Shown piece by piece: positions 49,637-61,504 of a stretch of 64,000 nt of DNA. The DNA comes from Paramacrobiotus metropolitanus (lineage: Eukaryota; Tardigrada; Eutardigrada; Parachela; Macrobiotidae). Both the position numbers and the translations under genes were made by a program. The stretch spans positions 124,001 to 188,000 of the forward strand of contig NW_026570375.1 in the NCBI RefSeq assembly GCF_019649055.1. Reading direction: 5' to 3'. The notes beneath the pieces are model-generated. The model did not search any database. It had not been told where the DNA came from and saw only the letters and a list, made by a program, of their open reading frames with translations. Positions within the stretch are counted from its first letter, which is position 1, and the number at the start of each line of letters is the position of its first letter.

Positions 49637-50515
49637 ACCGTGAGCTGTCACGCTCGGAATATCACTCTTATCGCGGAGGATACTCCTGTTGATAGGAATA
49701 CCCTACAATTAATATCGGCAAGCAAGTGGTATTTATACTACTACCATTATTATTGTTACAGACGCTGAGAGACCGCAACACGCGATTCACAGATAACTTA
49801 AAATTTTTCATAGGAAAAGAGCTGGAAAAGTGGGAAAACCAGATAATAGAGAAAATTCTGGTGCGGCTGGGGAAAGCACTAGAAATCCGTGAAGTGCAGA
49901 TTATGAACAAGATACTATTAAGGTCATGTATAATAACAAGATAACAATTCTGTCATATGCAGTTGCACATGACAGAAACAGTTGATGCGGACAAATCATG
50001 CGACTGAGCAATGATCGTTGTAATCGTTACCGCTGTCGGTTCCGGCGTTCCGACTCTAATCATGGTAGTAAAAGAAAGGAATGGAGGGATTTTTCGCGAC
50101 AAAAAAGCAGACGAAAAGTTCAGGGTCACTGAAGACCACACGGAACGATCGAAGCTTCAAGATGTCTTGGCAAAGGTACTGGACTTTGTTAAGACATCCT
50201 GCAGTTTCGATCACCAAGACATCTTGAAGCTTGAAGTTGGAGGAGATCAGGACAAATACAGCCAATCAGCGCTCAATTGATAAATGGGGATCAAAGGGTC
50301 CACTGCCACAATTCTTTCCTCTGCCACAAGAGTTTTCAACTGCAGAGACAAAACTATATAACAGCGAAAATCCGCACCACGCGAAATCGCGAAATTCGCA
50401 CCATGATTCGGGAAGCTGGTTGTCAGAATTTCCGGGCGGACACTACCCAGAAGGCCATGCCTGCCTCTATCAGCCCCTTTTGGCGCAATGGGAGTGAAGA
50501 TACAGTAGCTTAAAG
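49637..50515 (+). pseudogene. T1, decayed copy of membrane coiled-coil gene T2
   Basis: Aligned with T2 (60677-61504). The ATG is changed to GTG (near 49640), and frames then break up. Recognisable pieces are ITLIAEDTPV-like sequence, TDNLKFFIGKELEKWENQI (49790-49850), a transmembrane remnant (IVVIVTAVGSGVPTLIMVVKE, about 50011-50080), and SANQRS-like sequence near 50255. Multiple indels and stops. Confidence 0.8.
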
Positions 50516-52010
50516 ATAATGCTCTACAGTAGTTTAGCGCGCATGCAGCGCGCTTCGTTGTTCGCACGCAGCAATGGCAATTTAAGAACATGGGATTTGT
50601 TCCTGTTGCACACATTTAATTTAATGTGATTGTTAAATTTTCGAACAACCGAGCAATGAAAATTAGCAAATAAATGAACAACTACTACGCGCTGATTATA
50701 GGTGCATAAGTAATTGCTCACAATTATTTGTAACTGTAGGTACGTATGGAAATAAGGTTACTCTTGAATAATTTTCTTATCAATTATAATTATTAGCAAA
50801 TGGTTATTGCGTGGATTTCATCAATTACGTTGGCATTTAAGCGGTGTAATTTTTGCGAACTTTTGTCAAATAAACAGAACGCTCATGACAATGACGCCGT
50901 TTTTGCAGGTTTTGCTGACGGTGTTTACATATGTAGTATGTTTGCCATCGTCTTATCGATTGAATTCCCAGAATAGAGGCAGTTGCGGGAACCATCAGAA
51001 AAATATTCCCGGTAGTTAAGAAAAACCAGTTGTGATCACCAGTGATTCACCACACACCAATCAACTGTACTGTATAGTTATACTGCAAAATTATTTGGAT
51101 ATTACATCCCAAATAATTAAAGTTTGGAGTAAGAATTGCTAGTACGAGGTTGTCAGTTTTTCGGTCGTATCTTGTTTGACATACCGGAACGCTGACATAA
51201 ACATTAAGAGAATATACTGCAGACCAGTGAATATCTTGAACGAGCAAAATAATTTAAGAATTGATCAGTTTTTAATGGTGACGTTCCTAAATTAATTAAC
51301 AGCGGCATTGCAGCTTTGCAAGCCACGGTTATTCTCTGGCCTCGCGCATCTGTACAGTAGAAATTACAGTATCTGTACAGTAGAAATTTTGTACATAATA
51401 AATACCGCATAATAATTATTACGTCAACTTACCAAGCATTTCTACCGACGCAGGCGCCACCCATCCAAGCAATGCCCGTCAATATTCACCTTGAAGGTTA
51501 AGCACAGTGTCTGCGGTATAACAAGCGGCTGCAAAGTCCCACCACTCACCGGCAAACCAGGTCACATACCCACCAAGCACTACGACGACGAGTTCTCCAA
51601 TACACTGAACGGAACAAGAGCAAGTACTATTAAGACAAACCAGAGGTTGGCTAAATCAGCCGGCATTCAACAGGGTATAAGTAGGGAATAAACAGTTCAA
51701 CTGCAAGTGACGAGGTGCTACAGGTTACAGTTTTGTTAAATAGAACAGACGTGAATAACGTTACATATACTTGACAAAATAACTCTGGACTATCACTGCA
51801 GATCTGTTGAATCGTCTAAAAGGAATGCGCGATAACCTCCTCAATAACGAGCTCGTATTGCCAGCCTCAGATCGGAGCATAATCGGATAATTTGTAAACG
51901 AGTGTATTCTGCACTCGTTGACAAATAAAAGCAAAGCATTAAACCGATGTGTTCGCTGCAGAATGCCGATTAGGCGACTCTATGCGCCGGTGAGGCAAAA
52001 CGGCATCAAT
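50516..52010. other. right part of cassette copy A and unique spacer
   Basis: From 50516 to about 51450 it matches 61860-63060 of copy B (for example GGAGTAAGAATT near 51126 and 62749). Beyond that the sequence is unique and I see no gene. Confidence 0.55.
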
Positions 52011-52019
52011 TGAAATCTA

Positions 52020-52415
52020 TTGCTGCCGTAATGTGCAGCGAAGAAGAAGATCGATGAGCTCACCAACGAGCTGAACTGCTTGAAGGAGTACGGCGAATAT
52101 CAAAATCGCAAGTGCAAATAAACTGGAAGATAAATCTTTCCGGCTGGAATGTTAACTGGACAGTGCTGTGCTCTGTAATGAGTTGATGCAGATAAAATAT
52201 CAGAGCCGGGAGAACAATTATATATATGAACAGCGGATAGCGAAGATGTGCGATAAAGTATGCGCCAGCTGTGTGAGTTCAAACAGGAGCGCAAGGCAGA
52301 ATCGGCCAAAAGAACCCGGGGTGGAGAACACGAGAGTATTATGACCGGGAATGATGCGTATGAGACTACAATGAGTTACATTTATCGATCTCTTGATTTC
52401 ATCTCTTATTGTTAA
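52020..52415 (+). pseudogene. possible coiled-coil gene fragment
   Basis: Heptad-like, charged pieces in shifting frames: KKKIDELTNELNCLKEYGEY near 52038-52100, and a later piece, QLCEFKQERKAESAKRTRG, near 52266-52322. Stops lie between them. Family not recognised; weak evidence. Confidence 0.3.
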
Positions 52416-52865
52416 TAAACCCGTAATTTCGTTTAAATAAATTTATTTATTCTTAAAATAACAGTAGTCATTCACTAAGCTTCCTAAAGGATCCTATGTC
52501 TTATGGCGTATGCTAATGGCGGAGACGGTCTTGTGGGCAAGAAAAAGGAATGGAATTAACTCTTAAATTGCCTCGTATTGTTAAGTTGGTGATTTCCGGT
52601 CGTTGTGTAGCGCTGCACTAGCCGCGGGTCTATGGCACTATTGATTATGATTTCTCGTTTGAAAAACAATTAGTACATAGTTTTCGGTGACACGCATTCG
52701 AATGTACCTAAATACATGCATTGTACAAGTTGAACCGGTTTGCTTGAATGCAGCAAGACGTTGCTACAATAAGTACTTAATGTTACTCACACAGTATTTA
52801 ATGGGAGGTGCGTACTCGTACTTTGTACAAGCCGGTCGACAAACTGAGCATGCAAAGCTACAGGT

Positions 52866-52920
52866 AGAGCGATATTAACGCAAGGTTGTACTCTGTACAA
52901 CTTTGCGTTAATATCGCTCT
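52866..52920. repeat. 55-bp hairpin, 26-bp arms
   Basis: AGAGCGATATTAACGCAA... pairs with its downstream reverse complement over 26 bases with one mismatch, leaving a TCT loop. GTACTCTGTAC recurs just after the hairpin. Confidence 0.9.
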
Positions 52921-52998
52921 GTACTCTGTACAATACTTGGTGTTAACCACTCGTGCAGTGTACAGATATAGCCATAAAAGTAATATCTATATTTTAAT

Positions 52999-53576
52999 GG
53001 TGAAGGCTCCGAATATACCACCTCTTACCACCTTTGGCTCCTAATACCACCTTTTGTACACCACTTTTTTCCGCATACTACCGTTCAGTTTTTATCCAAT
53101 TGTATTACTGTATTATGAAAATGTATTAATAATATCTGGGACATCCGAATGGTTTGCCTGTGCAGCCACGTCCAAACGGACGCTCTGCGCTTCTTGTAAT
53201 GCTGCATCGGAAGTTATAAATTAAATCCTGATTTTTATTTTTTTTCCGGCTCGTCTAGTTTTTAGGGGCAGAAGTTCTTTCTTAACAAAACACTCCACTA
53301 TCCATTGTCGGGATACTTTGTTCAGTGTGCAATGTTCGTAACGCTGACATTATAGGTTGTATCCAGAACAAGCACTTCCGGTGTGTGTTCGAACTATTTT
53401 TTCCATAGCGTCGGCGTTCTAGCAATTCCACTTTTGCTTAAAGTTTTAAAACAATTAAGTGGTGCTATGCGGAGTCATAGGTGGTGTGCAAAAGGTGGTA
53501 ATAGGAGCCAAAGGTGGTATGAAAGGTGGTACTAAAAGCCAACGGTGGTATAAAGGTGGTACGCGGAGCCTTCACC
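52999..53576. mobile_element. foldback / MITE-like element with long inverted ends
   Basis: Starts GGTGAAGGCTCCG and ends CGGAGCCTTCACC. Inverted arms of about 100 bases on each side contain iterated TACCACCTTTGGCTCC words. The core of about 360 bases has no coding frame. The family would be a non-autonomous DNA element; the target duplication is not clear. Confidence 0.8.
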
Positions 53577-53912
53577 TATTATAATTAACGTTCCATGATT
53601 AAAAACCTATTGGAAATTTGGAGTAGTTTTACTATTGTTATTAGTTATTATTATTGACTTTTTTTTTAAACCTTGCAGGGAAATATCCTGGTAGATTGTA
53701 CCGAATTCCTACGTACTAATAGTTTATTGTCTGCGCCATCCCTATAGCTGTAGACATTGTTTTGTGGCACCCTGTAATTACACAAAGTACTATTATATAA
53801 AAGTATCATTATCACAGTGCACCACGGCGCAGTAATTTTTGACCATTACAGAACAAAACCAGAATAAACACGTTATTATTTAGCAATGACTTATTGATGG
53901 TAAAGAATTCAG
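53577..53912. other. spacer between foldback element and Ig gene
   Basis: AT-rich; it includes the presumed 3' UTR of the Ig-domain gene. Nothing else seen. Confidence 0.5.
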
Positions 53913-54709
53913 TCAAATAAAGCTGACATAAGTCTTTTGGACGTACCACTCATTAATATTCCGGTCAGGCTGTGCCCAGCATTCAACTAGCGTCGGCGAC
54001 AGCTTCATGTCACGTTTCATAAACACGGTAAATGTCGAATTACACGGCGCTCCTCGCGCTTCCTCAGCGAACGTCGAGCAACGCCCCTTACTCTCGAATT
54101 CGCTAACTCCATAAGGATAAGACTTTGAATCAAACAGCTGCTTCAGATAATGCCTGAGTTGCTTTGACATGATGGCAAATTTTCCGTCAAATTTCCAGAT
54201 AAAGTACGGTCCGCCATGTAAGCAGCTGCAGTCGACGTATGCGGTGCAGGTTAGGGAAGCCTGAAAATACGGTGTGCTGACATTGCGCAATCGGCCAACA
54301 AATACGTCTTCCGCCCTGGGTCGAGTCTGTAGCTTGAAATGCTTGACGAGATATACTTCCTCTTCGTGATACTGGAAGCACCGTACCGATCCAGCGGCCA
54401 GCGTCGTAACGTTGTGTATGGACAAATAATGGCTACCGTTCAACTCATGTCGGCTGTAGTTAAAGGTCGTGGAAGCCGGCACCGTGTGGTCAGCATAGAC
54501 GGTAACGTTCTGATGCCGCCAGATGATCTGTTGCGCAAATTTTTCCGCTTCTGTTGTAGGGGTATTACAGGAGAATACGGCTGTTCGGCCAATGGTAGTG
54601 CGGACAATACTGGGATCAAGTGGCGGCAGATTAGGCATTGGTAGGAGTATGATGTCGTCTTGCATTTGCTGCTCAGCGGCTAGAACTAATTGTTCAGTCC
54701 TTCCAACTG
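53913..54709 (-). CDS. Ig-domain protein, 5' exon(s) not identified
   Basis: Single long exon, frame open from about 54709 to the stop at 53913-53915. The in-frame ATG at 54665 (MQDDIILLPM) is not preceded by a signal peptide, so an upstream exon ending before a TTGCAG acceptor at about 54710 is likely. Two Ig-like units are seen: FSCNT...IIWRH...VRCFQYHEE (Cys, Trp, Cys spacing of a V/C2 fold), and LTCTAYVDCSC...FIWKFDG...VECWAQPD. N-glycosylation sequons include NVT, NYS, NGS, NVS and NST, so the protein is expected to be extracellular. No transmembrane helix is in this exon. The partner is unknown; this could be a secreted recognition protein. Confidence 0.65.
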
Positions 54710-57299
54710 CAATTATGATTTATGCATATACTTGCCATTATGATTACGATGTAAGGCAGAACGAAGATGTCTCAAGCGGTAACCCGCCAATTTGTAGATG
54801 AAAATTCGCCGATTGTCACTAAGTCAAAAAAGCACGATGTCGATCCGCCACGAAGTTGAGGTAATGTTTTGCTAAACTGCCTTAGTTTTCTCAGTTTGTT
54901 AAGGTGTTTTTAGGGTCTCAGGATTTTGTTAGGTTTCTCACATTCCGAAGGTTGTTAGTTTATCAGTTCTCCTAGATTTTCTAGTTTGTTTATCTTTGCT
55001 GTCTGGCCGTCGCCCTCGTGACGGTCGATATCGTGCGGTGACATTGTAACGATCGACACAGTGTTAGTCAAAATAATGTCTCTGATCTGTCTTAAGCAGC
55101 TCTAATACAGTAATACTGCGTTAAATATTTATATTTAAATGTTAAATAATGTTACAGGTGTCGATCCCAGTTCTAAATTACAGTTATTGACAGCTAAAAG
55201 GATGGCTCGGTCACCTACCCCGTATTCCGACCGATAACAAGCGATTCTGTTCAAAACCGGCTTTACAGCCTGCATACAAACATACAATGTGTCGCAGCGC
55301 ACTGTATGGTAAAGAAAAGCCTGTTATACTCTGTAGTTCGATTTGTGCATGGTATGATATTTAAATGCATATAGAGCGACGGAGCTACCAATGGTCCAGT
55401 TCCAGCATTAAACCGTCAGTTGTACGCCAACATAGTCAACTGTACAGCTGTGGAAGAACGCATATCAGTTGCTTTATTCCACTGACTTCGTCCCATTGAC
55501 TTCGTCCCATGCTATTACGGCGGAAGCCGACAAACGAATTGAAATCCGACTAAATTTTTATTCACACGTAAAACGTCGGACCTTCAATCGTACAATAGAG
55601 CAGCATATCTATTTTAGCTCGTTGACAGCAGGTAGCTTCTTCCCGGGTACTCTCGGTGACAATCTAGCATGGGATCAGGCTATGCCAGCTAGAAAACCGG
55701 GTTTGAATGGAATAGCTTGCTGTCAGACGGAATACTGAACATCTCGATCCCAATTTTGTCGCAGTTAATATTATGTACGGCCTTTCGCTTACCGCGAGAG
55801 ACACTACAAGCAGAAACAAAAGGCGGGGTCGCTATCCACAAGCACATCGCAATGCAGCAATTCGAGAATGCAACAGCAAAAAATGTCATAATATGACATA
55901 ACTAATCCCAGATAAGCTACGCACCGCTCAATATTGAATGCTAATTATCTAAGTTCTTAATTAATAATAATAATAATAATAATAAGTAATAAAAATAATA
56001 ATGATACTGTAAATAGAAAGGACAATATGACTGGAAATAAATCAAATAATTATAAGCAGCCTGGTATGGGCCTTTTGTGTTAACATTCTTGACAGAGTGG
56101 TACTTTATTTTGCAGGATGTTGGATTGTGACGGCTTATACGGCTTAGTGCCAGTATTGTGAAGCACGAGTAAAATTTTATAGTGGAATGTTTCTGTAAAT
56201 CTAGTACTGGCAAAACGTCCCTGTACATTAAGTAGTCTTATTGTTGATGATACATAAGTACTTAATAGTACTTACTTAATCTCCAGATGTACTGCGCTAC
56301 TTTTCCTGGTTATTATTACAGACTGTTATCCTGCGCTCTTGCAACGATGGTAAAAGGGCCGCACTCCGCGGTGTCAGTGTTCTGCAATGCAGAGTTGCAG
56401 ACATGACTGTGGTCTGTGGGTGCACGGTTTTATCTGCACGTAATGTTGCCGCGCAACTGGGATTCTTGCATGCATAGCAAACGAAGGGCAATCCGATAGT
56501 GGAAGCATGTGAAAATTTTATTTTCATCGCAGCGCAGGTTGTAGAAGTGGAGTTTTCACTGCTGAAGTGAATTTGCAACTGTAAACAGGACGGGAACCTC
56601 GTAATTGCACGTCATAGCGAATGTACAGTAGTTCATTGCGCACGCAGAAAGTACCGCTTTGGCGTTCGTCGTTATTCCACAGTTATTAACGTTTTAATTA
56701 GTCGTTGTTGCTTTATCATTACTTTCCGGCTCGTGTACGTGGTATATGGTACGACCTTGCGTGTATAGAATGTCTTACCGTGACCTTCTACTTGTACTGT
56801 GTTCCTAGTTACGATCGATGCAGTGTACGTATGCTTGCTGGCTAGTACAATTACAGATATTTGTTCTACACATCATCAAACGATAAATACACTACAATGC
56901 ATTTCATTTTGGTTAGAAATGATATCTTTTCAATACAGTACTTTGTGGAGGTTTCTTAGTTTGACTTAGACAAACCGCCTTTATATTACGATTTCACGCT
57001 CATGACCTTCTGGTGGATCGAACGTTTTGTTTAGTTTATTCAATGAGCATACAAACCCTCGAGGCACCCGCAAGTCTGGTCAGCATCAAAATATGAACTT
57101 GAAAGCATCAGAAAAAGAATTATGAATATTGCAAGAGACTTCAATGAAGACAGAGCTGCTCCAAAAAAAAAGAACCACTAAATGCAAAAAGTTATGTACT
57201 GCTGTAAGCGTTAGTAATCTAGAGTAGAGTGTGTGCTGTTATTTTGCCGGCTAAATTATGCATAGTTGTTTTTTGTGCTAAATTATGCAGAGCTGTTGT
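54710..57299. other. 2.6-kb spacer
   Basis: No gene I can support. Contains a short (TAA)n run near 55963-55985. It should hold the missing 5' exon(s) of the Ig gene. An upstream ATG at about 54738 (MASICINHN) leads to a stop and is not a signal peptide. Confidence 0.45.
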
Positions 57300-57505
57300 G
57301 CAGTGTTACTTAGTAGCCTCCTTGAAAAAGAACAACATCCTTTCAGCCAAGTAGTCAGGATTTAAAAAAGGCTGTATGTCCTTTGGATCTGAAGAAAGCA
57401 TTTGATTCGGTTTCACGTGCACAGTTAATTGAAAAGCTCCGGATGACTGGAGCCGAAAGAAGCGCGATAAAGTTGTGTCATAGCTACTCTGTATTTTGTA
57501 CTTAA
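57300..57505 (+). mobile_element. LINE reverse-transcriptase fragment, different family
   Basis: NNILSAK-stop-SGFKKGC is followed, after a shift, by LDLKKAFDSVSRAQLIEKLR, the RT motif-A region of LINE elements (the catalytic Asp is in the LDLKKAFD stretch). The flanks carry no further RT sequence. Only a decayed scrap. Confidence 0.75.
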
Positions 57506-57540
57506 CAAGTTGCAAGCCGAATTTAAAAGTGACCGCGCCA

Positions 57541-57990
57541 GTGATTAGCGTGTGTGCCATTCTTATTATCGTGCTGATATTTAGCGTCGTGGTTATAGAA
57601 GTTTGTGCAATTTGTATACCCTCGATTTCCACTACGATTTCCAGCAGATGTAGAAGTAATTATTAGGAATGAAGTACCACTGAAACAACTGACTTGTGTA
57701 AACTGTGGTATGGTTAAATACTGTACTTTGTAATACGCCTGTTTATGCCGTTATGGTGAGGTAAGTAAACTTCCCAAATACCCAGCGCAGTCTAACTGAT
57801 TTGTGAGCGCTGTCGCCTTCCGCATTATGTCATACGGAAATCATTCGTGTTGATGCGATACAACGTGCTGTATAAATGTAGCGCATTAAACGAGACTCGA
57901 AGGTCGGATGGGTCGGATACCGCTATCGAAGGCTAAATTAAATCTTACCATAGCTGGAGCAACAGTTTCCAAACAGCTTGCCGGTAAAAA
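57541..57990 (+). pseudogene. GLYAT-like upstream region and first-exon remnant
   Basis: Matches 40535-40587 plus 42175-42540 without the retrotransposon between them. The first-exon motif has LPW changed to LP-stop (TGG to TAG), then LEQQFPNSLP and the donor GTAAAA. After 57990 the sequence jumps directly to the S2 intron, so exons 2 onward are deleted. Confidence 0.8.
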
Positions 57991-58059
57991 AGCAAGTGTT
58001 AGCCGATATTACGGGCAGTACTCTGTACGTAGATACTAGATTGTAGCATTACAGCAGAG

Positions 58060-59115
58060 TTGATTTACTAGCAATTCCTGACGAGCGTCTCCTGGGCTAC
58101 GGCTTGAGTGGAATCGGTGGATACGGTACTTACGCCTTGGATGGACTGGGTGGTTACGGCGGTTTGGGTACTTATAGAGGACTAGATTACGGTGGTCTCG
58201 GGACTGTCGGCTATGGCGGTCTTGGCGGCTACGGTTCAGGTGGACTTGGTTACGGACGCGGAGGTACAGTTCATTCAGAAATTCCGCAAATTTTCTCGAA
58301 CTTTTATCATAATATTTTCCAGTAAGTTACTTTTGTTCAGCTAAATCTATCAATTTCATCAGTTCAACAATATCTTTTCAAGTACTTAAATCTAATTTTT
58401 GTACATAATAAAACATAACAATCTGCTGATTTCACCATAAGTGTGAAAACTTAATATCTTTGCCGTGCCGGTTGTGGTACGGCGTATTAAACGTTGGTTA
58501 CTTATGTAGGAGTAGATAGAAAACTAAACTTGTTGCAACTTCTAGTAATAATTTTAAAACGCTTGACACTTTAACGGTTTCTGACTGGTAGCGGCATAAT
58601 GTTTGTAGGCCTGATCTACGACGAGGACCTCAGTGCCGAGAACGACGAATTCCCGGATGAAGCCATGACCTCCAAGGGCGACTACAAGACCGTCATCATT
58701 CCCGGTCACAAGATCCGCAAACTGAAGATGAAGCTGTACAAGAAGCACGGAGAAGAGTCCGCTATCGACCACGCCACTACCATCACCGGCAATTCCAATA
58801 TGGAGACCATGCCCACCGAGAACAAGAGTGGCAACGAGAATATCTACGTCATCCGTGTCTCCCCATCATATCTTCCGCCGTCTCATGCATCAGATGCGTG
58901 AAGCTGCAGAGGTCACGCCCATTACCGACAACAGTGCCACTGAATGCAACGTGGACAGCATTAGCAACATCTGTGGACAACAGCCAAGAGGAAGCGTCTC
59001 TAGTGGAAGAGCGTGCATATGAACTGCGTGAGCGTCTTATCAAGCGCGGTAAAAGAGAACGCCATGATCCGGATTGTTACTGTACCGCGTCATATCTGTC
59101 TTTAAGGGCCTAAAA
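58060..59115 (+). pseudogene. S2, decayed Gly/Tyr-rich secreted gene copy
   Basis: Gly/Tyr-rich exon 58060-58263 (204 nt, same length as in S1) and final exon from 58609 (LIYDEDLSAENDEFPDEA) are retained with splice sites. No signal-peptide exon is found upstream; the GLYAT remnant takes its place. In the last exon a C run of four (58861-58864) shifts the frame to an early stop, and another indel precedes the VDNSQEEAS stretch. Confidence 0.8.
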
Positions 59116-59605
59116 TATTAAGCTCGCGGAGGGTGACGAATAATTGCGACTTGTTTTATTTATTTTTTAAAAGCTGCGCTGTTCTGGTCAGCAAATGAAG
59201 AATCGTGTTTGCCGAAATGACGGTTTTGTTGCAAATTGCGGAAAACCCTTAATTAAAAGTTAACGCGCTGAAATAATTAGCAAGTTGGAACGAACCTGTG
59301 ACTCAGCAATTTTGGTTACAATTTTATTGGAAGAAAATTAATTCTACACATTTACAATCAGAAGAAGGAATTTTAGAACTCCACAGTTTACAGACGTCTG
59401 TTACAAGTAAGAATGTTCTTGTCTAGTCGTTTTTCTTCTTATTAGAAGTAGTCGACCTCCTTGTGCAGAGCAATCCTGATTGTTGTAGATATTAAACAGA
59501 GGAAACAAGCAATGCATGCTGGCAGTATATGTAATTGTTGAATGGAGTACCAAATAAATGCTACAATCACTCGGCACACTCCACAAACACGCTGAAAAAT
59601 CGAAA
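59116..59605. other. S2 3' flank
   Basis: Matches the 47976-48680 flank of S1. No gene. Confidence 0.5.
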
Positions 59606-59609
59606 GCGC

Positions 59610-59770
59610 CTTCGTTCTCGTACTTCCGTCCCTCGTACCGAAACCGGAATTTGTTCCGCCTTGTGCTTGCAGAACGGTTAAATCGCTTACGACACTGGAA
59701 GTACTACCGGTCTGTACACAAACTAGAATTTCCTTCACGGCTGGAAGACATTCGCGGTTTTGACGGTTAA
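59610..59770 (+). pseudogene. GNAT-domain fragment, cassette copy B
   Basis: Encodes YRNRNLFRLVLAERLNRLRHW and LEFPSRLEDIRGFDG then a stop; the copy of the 48685-48835 fragment. It is closer to functional GNAT (complete NRNLFRLVL) but has no partner exons. Confidence 0.75.
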
Positions 59771-59901
59771 TAGTTAAAAAGCTGCAGTGTCAGGTATTGG
59801 TTGGCGTAAAAAGCCTCCCCAAGCGCCAAGCGGTGCCAGAAATATCACCTTCTTTCTAACGACTTCCGCTATTCTGAATATTATTATGACATTTGTGACC
59901 T

Positions 59902-60077
59902 TTTTGCAGGACTGTTGCGATGATGTTTGTGTCACCGATGATTCGGCGGATTCCCGATTTTATGGGATTTACGATACTTACTGCTTTCCGCTCATGATAT
60001 CAATTAAAAAGCGTTTTGTGCATGATTTGGGACGCGATGTTACCCGATCATTTGAAGCGGGACGAACGACTGTATAG
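59902..60077 (+). other. conserved Cys/Asp-rich fragment, cassette copy B
   Basis: Follows TTTTTGCAG, a good acceptor, and reads DCCDDVCVTDDSADSRFYG...KKRFVHDLGRD before a stop at 60075-60077. Possibly a last exon of an unrecognised gene; see copy A at 48961. Confidence 0.35.
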
Positions 60078-60676
60078 TATTGAAAGAGGTTGTACAAAAC
60101 TGAATAGTATCATAATATCCCGAAGGGCGAAAACCAAAGCGGCGCAACCGATGTGAATACGGGACCGCTGCCGTCAGTATAATTGCCCTAATCTGGAGCA
60201 TGTCTTTAACGGATGTGCCAATGCAGCACGGCATGACTGTTTTTGCAACATGAGGAGACAATTTCTCGTTGTAGGATCGTATGTAATCTTTTACCGATCC
60301 TGGATGCGAATCATGCCGATTCATGTGATCAATCCCGTCGCGACAGCAAGAGCTATAAAGGCACTGTGTCATATCATATATGATTTCATTCCAGCATAAC
60401 GCAGATTAGTGCCGGTAAACACCTGCCACGGTAAGCCAGTGATTATACCTGCCATCCTGCCTAGATTATACCTGTTTGTGTCATTTATGCAACGAGACGC
60501 GGGCACTCTACTTTACTTTAATTTTAGCTACTGTACTTTATTTCTTCTTTGCGCTTAATTTTGCTTAATTTAATTTTGAATTAACACAGTTAATTTAATT
60601 TAACTTAGATTAACTCCAACTTCCCCGATCACACGATTACCGTTCATCCTTTACCTTCGTCATCTGATCAGTTACC

Positions 60677-61504
60677 ATGGGCTGTCACACTGGGAATATG
60701 ACTCTTATCGGGGAGGGAATTCCTGTTAATGCCACCTGCTGCTGCTTGCCATTGTTGTTAATGTTGGAGACGGTGCGAAACTGCAACGTTCGAGTCACGG
60801 ATGATTTCCTATTTCGCATGGGAAAAGAGCTGGAAATCTGGGAAAACCAGATTACGGACAAAATTATGGATCAGGCGGAGAAAGCGCTAGACATCTGGGA
60901 AGCACAAATCATGGACAAGGTTGCATTAAACGTGGAGTTGTACATGAAAGAACCCGTTGATGCGAACAAATCCTATAATTGGATTATGATCGGTGCAGTG
61001 TGTATCCTTGCCGCTGTGGGTATCCTTTCCAGCTGGTTCGGGGTTCCGGCGCTGATTGTGGCGATAAAAGAATGGGATATTCGCGACCAAAAAGACGCCG
61101 AGAAGTTAAAGGACACCGACAGCCATGCGGAATGGTCTCAGCTTGAATATCTTTTGAAAAAAATCCGGGGCGAAGTGGAGGAGATCGAGAAACATACAGC
61201 CAATCAGCGCCGCACCTTTGATAAGCAAGAGGAAAGGATTGCGGCGTTGGAACGTAATTTCGCTGCTCTAATCAGCGGGTTGTCAGCTGCAAAGATAAAC
61301 CGTTACAGCGGGCAGCGAGAAAGCTGGGATCTGGAACCCGGTTGCCAGGATGTCCAGGTGGAGATTGCTCAGAAGGCACACCAGCTAGGCCACACAGTAC
61401 AGAAACTGGAAGCTGCAGCAGCGGAATTGGGAGAACTGATTACCGGCATTCGGCGGTCATCCAGACAGCAAACCGTTTGGACCAGCGATGAAGAAATCTT
61501 TTAA
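60677..61504 (+). CDS. single-pass membrane coiled-coil protein T2
   Basis: Single open frame of 275 residues from ATG 60677 (context TTACCATGG is favourable). Order: short Cys-rich hydrophobic stretch (CCCLPLLLMLE, residues about 21-31); amphipathic helix with a duplicated unit, MGKELEIWENQITDKI then KALDIWEAQIMDKV; one transmembrane segment at about residues 101-125 (WIMIGAVCILAAVGILSSWF); then a charged coiled coil (EYLLKKIRGEVEEIEKHTANQ, ERIAALERNFAALI) and a second helical stretch ending TSDEEIF. No known domain recognised. It lies in cassette copy B; its counterpart T1 in copy A is broken, so T2 is the maintained copy. It may act as a membrane-anchored oligomer (inference from composition). 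Confidence 0.75.
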   Translation: MGCHTGNMTLIGEGIPVNATCCCLPLLLMLETVRNCNVRVTDDFLFRMGKELEIWENQITDKIMDQAEKALDIWEAQIMDKVALNVELYMKEPVDANKSYNWIMIGAVCILAAVGILSSWFGVPALIVAIKEWDIRDQKDAEKLKDTDSHAEWSQLEYLLKKIRGEVEEIEKHTANQRRTFDKQEERIAALERNFAALISGLSAAKINRYSGQRESWDLEPGCQDVQVEIAQKAHQLGHTVQKLEAAAAELGELITGIRRSSRQQTVWTSDEEIF

